Shown here: piece by piece, positions 12,501 through 22,899 of the stretch
Layout of the letters: the number at the start of each line of letters is the position of its first letter
Position numbering within the stretch: the stretch's first letter is position 1
NCBI GenBank assembly: GCA_020726505.1
Contig: JAHLEZ010000009.1
Coordinates: 2,046,001-2,110,000, forward strand
Origin: Leptodontidium sp. MPI-SDFR-AT-0119
Lineage: Eukaryota; Ascomycota; Leotiomycetes; Helotiales; Leptodontidiaceae
Direction: 5' to 3'
DNA length: 64,000 nucleotides
Position numbers and translations under genes: made by a program
Notes under the pieces: model-generated
Told to the model about the DNA's origin: nothing
The model's database searches: none
What the model saw: the letters and a program-made list of their open reading frames with translations, nothing else

Positions 12501-14546
12501 CTTATAGAGATTTAAACTAACACACGTGCCTGTGGCAATAATACTGTCTATTGACTTTCGGACAATTTCATATGTATTACCCGAGAACGTGACTCTTAAG
12601 TCAGTTTCAGTCCCATTTAGATAGAGACAGAGCTTTTTGACTGAAATAATGTTAAATAGCAAGCCTGGCGCATATAGTACTTCATCGATAGTAAAGGTTT
12701 TGTCAACTCTATATGCGGAGATTACAAGCTTGACTTTCCCTTGTCCTGTGACTTCTGTAGCTCCCCCGACACTAACAACGCGAGTATTTAGTAGAGGCCT
12801 CCTAAGGTGCGAGAACATTAATCCCTAGCCTATAACATGCGACATTACGCCTGAATCTAAAATCCATTCGGCGCTAGTGACCTTTATAAAGAGCGTAAGT
12901 AGACAAGTGACGTTATTTAGACAGTCTAAGACAACATCATTATTAGGTGGAAATATATAAAACATCCCGGATTTCCAAAGGTAACGTAAAATAACTATAA
13001 TCCCGGCTAAGCATGACAGGAAGAATATACCTAGGATCACTACGAGGATTAGCAAAAGTATAAAGAATGTCAGAAGTGCGAGATTTAAGTGTGCCAAAAA
13101 CGTGACTTTTATAAGGAGCCTTTTGCGTCGCAGCTATCTTCTAGTCTTGAGGTTTACAGCAAGTAAAGGCCGGGGAATTCGTGAGTGTGATTATAATAGA
13201 GTTTCCCATTCTGTTTGGCCTAAAGAGAGTTGTGCTTACTATAGTGGCTAATCCTCACTCCAGCCGGTGGGGGCATACGTGCGAACCTCAGCGATTTTAG
13301 CCTCTTGATCTTGACTGAAGTCTTTAGTCTCAACCTTCTTCTTCTTTGTAGTAGAGTTTCCAAGCTCCTTATTATTCTTAGACCGTTTATTACTCCTGCC
13401 TCTGATCCTTTCCATCCTCTTAAAGAACTCCTCCTTGAGGTGCTTATTCTCGGGATTTTGGAAACATCCATTTGGTCCAACTACGTCAGTATAGCCTAGC
13501 TTTCCGCAACGCTTGTAGATCAACTTTGCCATTTCCGCTGAGGCTACGTTGAAGCGTAAAGTGAGCTCTGTGGGATCTATTGCGCCGGCTGAGCTTGTCT
13601 TGACTGTTGTTGTGGCAACCATGGTAGGGCTGCTACTATGCTTGTTAGTCAAACGTTGCTCTTCCTCAATAATTTGTAGAGTAAGCTCGTCAAAAGACAT
13701 GCCTCCTTCGACTGCAATAACCTTTGGGTCACTGGACAATGCGCTGACCTTGTTTTCGTAGGCATCTGTCAGGTTGTTGATAAACCAGGAATTCATCTCC
13801 CAGACAGGCTTTTCGTACTTGGAATATATGAGAGCAAGTTCGCGATTGATCTTGAGCATAGTGGCTTTAAACTCTTTTGCTGTTCCGCATGAGGCTTAAG
13901 TGGTTCCTTGAAATTGGCGTTGAAGACTGCAATAATGGCTGTTCCCAATAGCACGGCTGCTGGCCTGGAGTTGCTTGTATACTTCCTTCGGATCGTCTAG
14001 ATCTTGAATTTCAAGCTCCTTGTCCTTTCCACAGCTCTCCTTAAGGTATTCTGTTACTTGAGCAAGTCCTAGCTCGTACCATGGCGTCTCTTTCAGCCCA
14101 GGGACCTTCTCATAAGCTCCATTAAAGAAGCCGATATAGCCTGACATAACTATCGCCTTCTTGAACTCTCTTTCCTAGCTCATAAAGTTAGAGGGGCCAT
14201 CAAGCTTTAGAAAGTCCTTTTTGTCGAGTATCTTCATGGCAGTGTTGCCGTCTAACTTGTAGTTCCGAAGGTCGAGTGTGACAGCCACAGAGGCAGAAAC
14301 TTGTCTAGAGGGATATTAAGCACTTGTTGCAGCACTCGAGTTGCCAGCTTGACCGTTTTCATCGCTAGATTCGTCGCCACCAGGAGTAGACTCTCTGCTT
14401 GATCTGCCAATTGCTCCTTCTCCTCTGGTGCCACGATTTCCTCGATTATTGCCTCGTCGTCGATTTGCAGCCCTGGAGCTCCTAGTGGCTCTACCACCTC
14501 GCACAGGTAGCATATCGACGCCATTTCCAGTTCTGGTGCTGACCAT
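9597..14546 (-). pseudogene. Copia gag-pol polyprotein, single frame with nonsense codons
   Basis: From the ATG at 14546 (MVSTRTGNGVDML) to the TAA at 9597, all recognisable blocks lie in one reading frame of about 1,650 codons broken only by in-frame stops. Gag occupies 14546-13248 with a zinc-knuckle-like KRCGKLGYTD...CFQNPENKHL. The protease motif WILDSG is near 12855, followed by GAG-pre-integrase and integrase (12420-11630, with RSDNGGEFTN). RT follows (YKARWVVRGF, QMDVKTAFLYG, KKALYGLK, and YVNDLLI where YVDD is expected). RNase H/C-terminal blocks are GYTDANWARD, STGGYVYML, SCEAEYIA and RTKHIDIRYHFVRQ. Several stops sit where Gln is expected (ALYGLK*AP), consistent with CAG-to-TAG. Domain order PR-INT-RT-RH defines Copia. 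Confidence 0.95.
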
Positions 14547-14963
14547 TGTATTGCGATTACTTTTCGTGTAATCTTTTTGCTGTATACTAATTGAGTTACG
14601 GCGATATTTCTGAATCTTTCGATTTAAAGGATTTTCACCGCTACTTTATTTGCTTATTTAATAAAATTTGCAGCTTTACTTGATCGCATTGCATCTCTAT
14701 CAATTTTTGCAGGAATCAATTGATTCTTGTTCGAGGAGTTTTCTTGACCTCTTACGGAGATAATACCTTAGATAAAATCTCGAGACCGTGCTTCATTCAG
14801 TTGTAGTTACAGGCCTTTTGCTGTCAGTAGGTTTATAGGGGGCAAGAAGCACCCCTTTTTTGCGCAAACCACCGAGAATTAGCTCCACAGCATCGCATTA
14901 ACCTCTACAAAGGGAATTCAATATTGGCTGACTATACTAAGGTCTCTTTCCTACGCAGAGAGA
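14547..14963. other. Copia 5' untranslated leader
   Basis: AT-richer sequence between the polyprotein start and the primer-binding site. No open frame of note; expected to hold the packaging signal of the element RNA. Confidence 0.5.
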
Positions 14964-14980
14964 GCGCGGGGCTCATAACC
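14964..14980 (-). promoter_or_regulatory. Primer-binding site, initiator-tRNA anticodon-arm type
   Basis: The plus strand reads GCGCGGGGCTCATAACC directly next to the 5' LTR. That is the sequence of the D-stem/anticodon arm of fungal initiator tRNA-Met (the CAT is its anticodon), so the minus-strand RNA can pair with an internal part of the tRNA. This is the half-tRNA priming arrangement known from Drosophila copia, unlike elements that pair with the CCA end. Recognition relies on my recall of the yeast initiator tRNA, from which it differs by about one base. Confidence 0.8.
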
Positions 14981-15082
14981 TGTTACAAGTATATTGAATT
15001 AGAGAGCTAGATATGGAGGTCTGCAGCAGGAGGTATGTTACCCCCTGATTACGTAATACAAAAGCGACCATTATCTCCAACA
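14981..15082 (-). repeat. Copia 5' LTR (102 bp)
   Basis: Begins TGTTACAAG and ends CTCCAACA. 101 of 102 positions match the left LTR. Followed by the GATCT duplication at 15083-15087. Confidence 0.95.
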
Positions 15083-15154
15083 GATCTTCTGTTCACGTTT
15101 GCTATGTCTGAGTATAGGAATTCGAATCCGATTCAAAACGATAATTTCTTTGAC

Positions 15155-15156
15155 TA
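15155..15156. repeat. TA target duplication of the pogo element, left
   Basis: TA precedes the element terminus AGTCCCC; a second TA lies at 16954-16955 after the mirror terminus GGGGACT. TA duplication is characteristic of the Tc1/mariner-pogo superfamily. Confidence 0.8.
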
Positions 15157-16953
15157 AGTCCCCACCCCCCCCTTCCGGCCACCTCGCTTAGCTCACCGCT
15201 ACTTACAACCCCTCACTTAAATAATTTATAACTTTTTAAATCCTTAATCAATTCTTTTTAAATTTGGAATCTAGATTATCTTTATCATAAAGCTTTAATA
15301 TACTTAGCAAGATATCGATTGTGCACTTAGAGAGGTCAGAAATGGCAAGTCTTTGCGGAAGGCTGCATTAGAGTGGTGAGTTCCTAGGTCTACTCTTCAA
15401 GGCCGACAAGTCACAACAGAATCACGCCAGGAAGGCGCTAGTCATCTTCAAAGGCTTCCTATAGTAATTGAAGATCGATTAGCTGAATGAGTCTTTAATC
15501 AGGAGGTTCTTAGTCGTGGCGTTACTTATGCGCAAATCAAGGTTTTTGGAGAACGACTCTTAGCTTTACAAGGAGACCATTTACTACTTAGAAAGCGCTG
15601 GATACACCGATTTTTAGCACGCCACCTTATTCTTAAGACTAAAAAGCAACTCAACGTCGATTCAGTGCGTATCAATTGCGCTACAACTAAGGTTATTTAG
15701 TTATAATTTCAAAAACTAGAAGTTCCAGTAATCAAGGCAATTCCAGCTACACAACGATGAAATATGGACGAAGCTGGCATTATGAAAGGCTATGGACTTA
15801 ATAAATATAGTGTAGGGCATACTAAACGAGTAAGAGTTTAAGGGGAATAGCCTGGTTCACGTGCTTAGACCTTATTAATTAAGTGTGTATCAGCTGTGGG
15901 AGCGTTAACTAAATCTCTTATAATTTACAAGGGTAAATTTGTCCAGCAACAGTGGTTTCCAGTTTAATTAGACTTATTCAAGTCCTGGCACTTTATTGTA
16001 ACAGAGAATAGGTGGACAACTGATGCCACCGCTCTTGAATGGCTTGAGAAGATCTTTATTCCTCAGACTAAACCACGTGATCATTCAGCTCGACTTCTCA
16101 TTTTAGACAGCCATGGTAATCATAAGACTACTGAATTCTTATGGAAGTGCTGTAAGCACAACATATACCTTTTGTTTTTACCTGCACATACGTCACACGT
16201 CTTATAACCTTTGGATTTATTAATTTTCTCTCCACTTAAGGCTACCTATCGAAAAGAGTTATATACATTGAGTTCTCTAATTGATTCAACACTAATTGAA
16301 AAGCGTAACTTCCTTATATGCTATCAAAAGGCACGCAAAGCTAGTATTACACTTAGTAATATTAAGGCTGGTTGGAAAGCTAGTGGGTTATGGCCAGTCT
16401 CTGCCGCTAAGCCTCTAATAAGTCGATTATTACTAGAGAATAGTAATAAACCAATCAAATCGACTTCTCAGGAGACACCTACCTTACTTTTGGAGCCTCC
16501 AGAAACGCCTTTACCTTTCTCTACTCTAAAAGGCCGAAAAGATCTTCACTTAGGACTACGAACTTTGGCGAACTCATCACATGACCAACTTCTAACTCAA
16601 CGCATACTCTTTAGGAAGATTACTAAGGGGTTTAATAAGAAGGATTTTGATTTAGGGCAAGCAAATATACGAATTCAAGAGCTAGAGGCTAGATTAGAGC
16701 AGTTAAAGCTAAGGAAACGCAAGAAGGTTCAGACAAGTCCAAATTCTAAGTTTGCTACGACACGTGCTATTTAGGAGGCTCAAATTGCAGCTAGAGATCG
16801 TGAGATTAGAGCTATAGAATCAGAATTAGAAGGAGATTCAGATGGTACAGAATCATTTATAGAAGTTGATGTAGAATAGAGTTATTAAGTAAAGAATAAG
16901 AAGTATTGAAATTAAGCGAGGTGGCCGGAAGGGGGGGGGGGGGGGGGGGGACT
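15157..16953 (+). mobile_element. Fot1/pogo-like DNA transposon, 1.8 kb
   Basis: The terminal inverted repeats read AGTCCCC, a C-tract, then TTCCGGCCACCTCGCTTA. The left end is 15157 to about 15190, and the mirror is about 16913-16953. A TA duplication flanks the element. The two ends differ in the length of the C/G homopolymer: about 9 C after one A on the left, 20 G on the right. One DDE_1-type transposase relic fills the interior. The homopolymer makes exact terminal lengths uncertain. Confidence 0.92.
15308..16879 (+). pseudogene. Fot1/pogo DDE_1 transposase relic
   Basis: One reading frame from about 15308 to the TAG at 16877-16879 encodes a complete pogo-type transposase interrupted by several stops but, as far as read, no frameshift. 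It has an N-terminal psq-type HTH (GKSLRKAALEW...PRSTLQGR), then a CENP-B-like HTH (VTYAQIKVFGERLL...RWIHRFLARH). The DDE core has catalytic blocks NMDEAGI (about 15763), LILDSHGNH (about 16100) and LPAHTSHVL*PLD (about 16180-16215). The tail is a charged coiled-coil-like region (IRIQELEARLEQLKLRKRKK). Stops fall at positions expected to be Gln or Trp (for example the stop inside HTSHVL*PLD, normally Gln), consistent with RIP. ATG not certain; the start is set by the first helix. Confidence 0.9.
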
Positions 16954-17045
16954 TAACGAGACTCCCAAAAGAAAATTCCCAATACCCAATTGCCTTTGTC
17001 AAAAATAATGTGCAACTAAAGCGACTTAACTTAACAAAATTACAG

Positions 17046-17932
17046 TCTCGACAGCCTTATCTCGCCTTTCGCTGTAGCCGCCGCTAGTTTCCTACCAACT
17101 ATCGACGGTGGTCTGATACCAGAGTACAACTTCGTTGCACTTGCAAAAGGGAACTTCGTCAAAGTCCCGCTTATCATTGGGAGCAATACCGACGAGGGGA
17201 AAATCTTCACTGTTCCCGGTGACGAAACGACAGAGGATTTTAGAGAAGTATTACAGAGCCCCACGTCTGATATTCGCACAAGCAACAACGAGACTCTGGA
17301 TACTCTCATAACCCTGCACCCCTTTCCCGGATCGAGCTCTCTGCATGGCCAATCAGACGACACTCTTATCCCAGCGGGATTCGGTTCTCAGTTTAACCGC
17401 GTAGGGAGATGGATGGGGGACGCTATGTTTACCGCTGGTCGTCGCTACACTTGCGAGCTTTGGGCCCAGCATAGGGTTCCATGCTACAGCTACCGCTTCA
17501 ACACTGTGCCTGCTGATACTGACCCTATCGAAAGAGGTGCCACCCATTTCATGGAAGTGGCGTTCGTGTTTAACAATGTCCCTGGCACTGGGATGGACGT
17601 CAGCGCGTATTCGGTTGAGCCTGCGTCACGCGCGGAGTCATATAAGGCGGTCGGAGAGCTGATGAGTAGGATGTGGATGGCTTTTGCTGCTACGCATTCC
17701 CCCAACAACCACAAATGTAAGCCTCTCACACTCTTCTTAGCGACTGAGAAGAATGAAAGACTAACAGCGTGTGCTAGTGTCATCGTTTAATACGACGTGG
17801 CCAGCTTATACTCTTGACGCTCCTTCGAATATCGTTTCCGATGGCAACACGACCAGCTTTATTGAGAAGGATGACTATCGCAGCGAGGCCTTGAAGTTCA
17901 TCATCGACAGTGCCCTAGACTTTAGCCGCTGA
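17046..17932 (+). pseudogene. Type-B carboxylesterase, 3' fragment (two exons)
   Basis: C-terminal half of a carboxylesterase/lipase type B (alpha/beta hydrolase) gene. Exon 17046-17716 follows an acceptor-like AATTACAG and reads LDSLISPFAVAAASF...LPTIDGGLIPEYNF. It holds SNTDEG, which carries the catalytic acid, and GATHFMEVAFVF, which holds the catalytic His. A 61-nt intron (17717-17777, GTAAGC...TAG, branch GACTAAC) leads to exon 17778-17932, ending WPAYTLDAPSNIV...IIDSALDFSR and TGA. The nucleophile-elbow half (GESAG region) is missing: the sequence upstream of 16956 is transposon, and what lies beyond it is not esterase. Frame and splice sites are undamaged, so truncation is the defect. 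Confidence 0.85.
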
Positions 17933-18429
17933 TAGCTACTAGAGGCTATGAAGCAGATGCCGCGCCGCTGGGATCAGCTTATTTTTTTAGTTACACAAAA
18001 TAGTTACTGCATGCTATCGAAAGGAGCAGCTAACCAAATCGATACATCAACTCACGTGTCATGGATAGATGACTATATGGTCTTCGTGAAAATTTGAAAT
18101 TGAAGTTGTCCATCGTCAGATTCGGTTTAGTCTTCTAATTGAAGTACCGGTATGGACAAGAGTGTACATATGTTCTCAACTGCGATTATTACACTTGGGG
18201 TTCAGGTATTCTTTCAAATTGAAATAACCGAAAACATGAGGATAGGAGTTTGAGTCGGGAAGCGAAAGGCTTAGGTACAGCAAAATGTACATAAAGCCTT
18301 GGTCTGATGTTACATGAAGTGCAAAGTGTATAATAACATTTGCACGACGTCGACGACCTGTATGAGAGCCACCGAGGGACCCCAGAAGAAGAGATAAACT
18401 ATACAAAGAACAAAAGAAGATCCTTCCCC
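17933..18429. other. Intergenic, no gene seen
   Basis: Normal-composition sequence between the esterase end and a short tandem repeat. No convincing coding signal. Confidence 0.5.
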
Positions 18430-18590
18430 ATTGCAGCAAGAAACAACCACCTCCTAGAAATCCCCATCACAGCAAGCAACAACCACCTCCTAGAAATCCC
18501 CGTCGCAGCAAGAGACAACCACCTGGAAATCCCCGCTGTAGCAAAAAGCGACCGTCTCTTAGGAATTCTCATTGCAGTAAGAAACAGCCC
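18430..18590 (+). repeat. 36-bp tandem repeat, about 4.5 units
   Basis: Units of 36 bp (one of 33) built on GCAGCAAGAAACAACCACCT and then CCTAGAAATCCCC: unit 1 at 18430-18465, unit 2 at 18466-18501, unit 3 at 18502-18534, unit 4 at 18535-18570, then a partial. It stays open in the plus frame as a 12-residue repeat (IAARNNHLLEIP) inside an 85-codon frame, 18340-18597. It lies just downstream of the FAD oxidase stop codon. Whether it is translated is unknown. Confidence 0.75.
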
Positions 18591-18612
18591 TCCCTGAAAG
18601 TCCGAGGTTTAG

Positions 18613-20276
18613 TTAAGGCTTGTGGTAACCAGTCCAGAGCGCGCGCAATTGACCATTGGGGTCGTACTTCTTGGCGATTTCGCGCAGCCTCTCCTGATTC
18701 TCCTTGCCGTAGCTTGCAATGACAGTCCCGTTCTTGCTTTGGAACTTGCCAGAGTAGTTCATGTACTCATAGCCATGGCCAAAGCCTGCCGCCTTAGCCA
18801 TATCGTCCAGTTGGTTGACAAACGCTTCCACGCTGCCGTCGACGAAATCGTCGTTTGCCTTGAGATTCCAGGTCGTAGGGACTGAAACGATATAGCTAGG
18901 GTACTCCTTGGGCTTCAGGCCCAAGGCGTTACCTCCGTTTCTCTGCATTGCCTCGAATGCAGGGTTCGTGAGGGGCTGGAAGACCATAGTCACGTTGAGC
19001 ATATCCCCTCGAGCAGTCATCTTCGCTCTAAGATCACCGGCCCAGGCGGCGTAGGCTGCTTGAACCTTATTCATGAAGGCATCGCTGTTCGGACCATCCG
19101 AGATGGAGGTAGCGTACCATGACTCTCTATCACCAAAGCCACCTCCGCCTTGTGTGGTACGGTAAATCGTGGCCGATATGCCAAGGACCTCTGTAGTATT
19201 GGACATTGCATTTGGGAGCGCCGTTTCTTGAAATGCCGCATGTGTGTCAAACTCCCCACCAGGAGCATACGAAGAGTTCAGGTTCAAGTGGAATTGAAAG
19301 ACCGTCGGAATAGGATCCATGGGAGCGCCGCCAGCATAGCTCATGCCGAACCTATTTTGTGGGTTAGTCTGATTCATGATAATAATTCAGGACTGACTGC
19401 TTACATCATGTGGGCGTCTGGGTCAAGTCCCGAGTGCATCTTCTCTCTTGTGACCTTGGTGAATGTGTGGAGAACGGATTCCGAAGAGTTTGTGGGCTAA
19501 ACTGACAGTCGACTCTAGATGTTACCTTGCGGGTAAGCCTCGAGGTCGAATCTGGTGACAATGCCGTAACTGGACCCAGCACCGCCTCTAAGAGCCCAAT
19601 AGAGATCTGGATTTGATGAGGGATTCGCATCGACAATGTCGCCTGATGCAAGAGCAACTTGATAATTTCGAACGTTGTCACAGCCCATGCCTCGCTTGCC
19701 AAGCAAGAACGATAATCCTCCTCCCAGAAGGAATCCCGAAACACCGACCAGAGGGCTGCGGCCGCCGACAACGGCAATACCATAAGGCTCGGCTGCCTGA
19801 GTGACATTGATCCAGCGATTACCTGGGCCAATTGAGACTGTGCCACGGTCGTCAGAGACGCTGATGTTTCTCATGTTCTCCAAAGCAATAAGCACTCCAT
19901 CCTGAATGCTGGATCCACCATCGAACGCAGTGTGTCCTCCACTCTTAACAGTGAAGGGACTGCTAGAGTTGGTCACAAGCCATAGAGTTCTGGCAACATC
20001 TTCAGGAGATGTGGGATAAACAATGCAGGAGGGCATCAGGTCCTGTCTTGCTGACCAGTAGGTATTTGTCTTGATGTATGCAGCCGTGTCCGGATATTCA
20101 ACTTTGCCCGATAACTCGGATTTGATCGTCTCGCACTGCATGTTTTGTTAGAATCTTCATTCGGAATGTTCAAAGATATTACACACAATTGATGTCAGGC
20201 AGGTATCATTTTGTGCGAGGCACGGCAAGCCAAGGATCAATCCGGGAAGGAGGACTTTGGCAGTAGAGGCCCGCAT
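18613..20276 (-). pseudogene. Secreted BBE-type FAD oxidase, two nonsense codons
   Basis: Three exons on the minus strand: 20187-20276 (ATG at 20276, signal peptide MRASTAKVLLPGLILGLPCLA), 19405-20135, and 18613-19351. Introns are 20136-20186 (51 nt) and 19352-19404 (53 nt, branch GACTAAC). The FAD_binding_4 domain shows KSGGHTAFDGGSS (His linked to FAD) and GMGCDNVRNYQV (Cys of bicovalent flavinylation). The C-terminal BBE motif is YMNYSGKFQ...VIASYGKENQERL...KKYDPNGQL. Such berberine-bridge-type enzymes oxidise sugars or secondary metabolites; the substrate is unknown. Two TAG codons, 19515-19517 and 19497-19499, interrupt exon 2 (PQGNI*SRLSV*PTNSSE). They fit TGG/CAG-to-TAG changes, so the gene is probably dead unless an unusual 3' splice bypasses them. 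Confidence 0.85.
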
Positions 20277-22295
20277 TATCACGGCTGAAGTGAAGTAGAT
20301 TCAATGAATGTGGGTAGTGAAGCTATAAAACGAATTGAAGCTGGAGAATCGGCACAAAATGGCTGTGATGCAATCAGACGAGACAGAACGGTTCGTCTTA
20401 TACTCTAGAGCACAGCGGAGCCACGAAGCACTTTCGCCATACTGACACAGAATTAAATTGCGCTGCCAAGAAGCCTATCGGATTCGCATTCAGGGTGACT
20501 AGCGAGCCAATAATTAGATTAAAGGATGTTGTTCTACTCATTGGCCGATTCGTCAGATTTTTGCATTGATGTTCGGAAATCGAACCCATCGAAGTGGCGC
20601 TAACCACAACTCTTCATTCACTTCGGAGAACATCCAGAATCCAAGGCACTGATAGGCCCGCTATGAAGAAGTGCTCCAGAATTCGAGGTGGTTGAAGCTT
20701 ACACTCCATGAATCTGCAATATCGACTCAACTTTCAAGTGTTCGGGAGCGATTCTGAGTGGCCAATTGGCCCCGTCAACGACTTACAGCCCCTTCGTGCC
20801 AAGATTGGAATTCCAGGGTGTTTGTAGGGTTACCTGGTAAGAAGTAACGTGTTTAAGTGGTTGAAATGTGCCTTGCAAGTCGATTTTATGCCTTGTTCGG
20901 TGATCCTACAGTCAGTTTACATGGTTTATAACTATGAAGTCGATCCAGCTATTCTTCTAGAGCTATTTCCGACTCGTTCGACCAACCAGCAGTCTGGATT
21001 TAATAAATTCCGATTAATACTGTGAGGGGGTGTAGTTTATCGTGCACGTCTACCCCCCACCCCCCCGCGCCACTTGGGTGCGATATACGGGAGCTGTGGC
21101 TGTGCTTGTGCTTGGCTGCCTTATGCCGTAAACAAGACTGCGTGTTGCTGTTGCACGTAAATAGCCGCGATCTTAGCTGCGAACAAGATTTCTCGCATAC
21201 CGTACACACCTTGGCAAGCCTTTCCGTACGAGAGCATAGCAGTGGTCATCGCCCTGTGGACATAGTGCATTTTGAGTATTAATCTAACATAATTGAAGGC
21301 ATTGATCGAATGCTAACATCGTACCACATTAACCTCGGAGAAGGGGCCCGGCTCGGAATCAGAACCGATTGGATCTCACTGGAGGGTTAGTGATGTGATA
21401 TATATTGACGAAAGAAGCTCTAGTTGGAGTAGAGGGTGTTTTTATTGTCGAGCGCCGGCGGTTTTCTTCCCGGCACAGCTGAGAAGTCGATCTTCTGTAA
21501 GAATTGAAGAATCGAAGGAGGACGACAGGAGGGACAAAAGATCTCTCTCCCTCTCTTCAGCAACTACCCGCTCGCCTCACCAGGACGCCGCCTTAGCTTG
21601 ACGTTCTTATACCTTCGCCTACAGCCCCTGAACCCCTCTATCCTTCATTATCTCGCTTTGAGGGAACATAACTCCCCGAACATCTGATGATCTGCGCCGC
21701 CGGTTCGTCTGTTCTCAGTGTACTTCTGAAGTAGGACATCAGGTTGTAGATGATATATAGAAAACCAGGCTCAGCACTCGGAAATTCGGATCTACCAGGA
21801 AACTCCTTGGACGACATAACGGGCCGTGAGCTGTTAACTTTGACATTGGTCTTGCGGCTCTTGATCGTAGCCACCAATGGAAAGACGGTACAAGCCCAAA
21901 AGGTGTACAGTTCAAGACATTGAAGAGCACGTCTGCGGCTTCGCAAAGTCACCTGAGTTCGGTCCCAAGTAGAGCTTGATCACCACAAGAACGCAAAACC
22001 GAAGCTTCGATAGTTTGCTGTATTCAACTTCTAGCCAGTGAAGGAGGCAATCGAATGCGAAGGTTCAGCAAAGGCGAATAAGACAACCAGTGCTGAAAGC
22101 AAGAATAAATAAGATTTCGTATAGCGTATCGAGACCCCTCCCCCTCTTGATCGCCAAAAGCCACCTTTGCGCCCGCTTACCTTAGGCTGGAACGCGTGTC
22201 CCGCTGCCAAGGGACGCCGACGTGGTGAGAAAGCCCGGTCAGGTGACGCTTATCGCATCCATGTCAGAACCCCCGACCCAGGACTTCAAGACCAC
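20277..22295. other. Two-kb stretch without a recognised gene
   Basis: Normal-composition sequence. 20277-20640 is upstream of the FAD oxidase and may hold its promoter. 21050-21070 is C-rich. 21380-21680 resembles the R-U5 part of an LTR (pyrimidine-rich, ending near GAGGGAACATAAC), but no partner or inverted termini were found. Minus-strand open frames at 21638-21952 and 21739-21930 have no recognisable domain. Confidence 0.4.
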
Positions 22296-22891
22296 CTACA
22301 CAAACTCTATTCTATCTCCACTCGCTTTCACAATAACAGGATGCGGATCTGCCTCAGTAATCCGGACGATTGCAAGGACGAAGCCTTTGAATGCCTTCCG
22401 CTCACTGCTACCGAAAGAGGTGAAATCTGTGGGGTCACCATTATCAGTGGCAACAACCTCGCCGGCACCAGTCACGGAGAAGACAACTTTGTTGCTTGCC
22501 TCCGGGACCATGTTTCCTTCGTTGTCAAGCACCTTGACTGTGATAAACGATAAATTGAGGCCATCGGGTTTGATTTTTGTCCGGTCAGCCGAAATCTCTA
22601 ACTTTGCAGCGGCTCCAGAAGTGCAAGTGCGGACAGTATCCTCTGCCCACTTGGTACCGTTCTTATACGTGACGACATGCAGCTCGCCAGCTTGGTATAT
22701 AATATTGTCCCATCGGAACCGGTAGGTAGACGCATCTCTTTGTTTCCGGCCTTGCGACTTGGCGTTCAGGAACAACTCCGCCTCGTCTGCAGCTGAGAAT
22801 ACGTGAACAGGTGTTGCTCGATTGAGACGATCAGGCCAGGTCCCTGGGAAAGTAATGGGGTCAGTGACTGCTCCTTTTTAATTGTCCTTGA

Positions 22892-22899
22892 ATATCTAC
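22892..22899. repeat. 8-bp target duplication ATATCTAC, left copy
   Basis: ATATCTAC precedes the hAT terminus; the identical octamer follows it at 25837-25844. Eight bp is diagnostic of hAT transposases. Confidence 0.92.

Larger units (their letters stand above)
9388..15082 (-). mobile_element. Ty1/Copia retrotransposon, complete, 5,695 bp
   Basis: Complete element on the minus strand. It has two 102-bp LTRs (9388-9489 and 14981-15082) that differ at a single base, a 5-bp GATCT duplication on both sides, a polypurine tract next to the 3' LTR, a primer-binding site next to the 5' LTR, and one polyprotein frame. The near-identical LTRs point to a fairly recent insertion, but nonsense codons have killed the polyprotein, so an autonomous copy elsewhere would be needed for movement. 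Confidence 0.95.

Noticed and set aside
11292..13859. Separate small genes across the Copia element
   Set aside because: All lie in one frame and are pieces of a single gag-pol separated by nonsense codons.
14964..14980. tRNA-Met gene fragment
   Set aside because: Its exact abutment to the LTR makes it a primer-binding site; no other tRNA arms are present.
18430..18590. CRISPR-like array
   Set aside because: Units are contiguous without spacers, in a fungal context; it is a minisatellite.
19494..19522. Possible 29-nt intron removing both TAGs in the FAD oxidase
   Set aside because: Too short for a fungal intron, and the join would shift the frame away from the clear downstream coding sequence.
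22222..22725. 167-codon plus-strand open frame
   Set aside because: Lies wholly antisense to the recognisable GH2 C-terminal exon.
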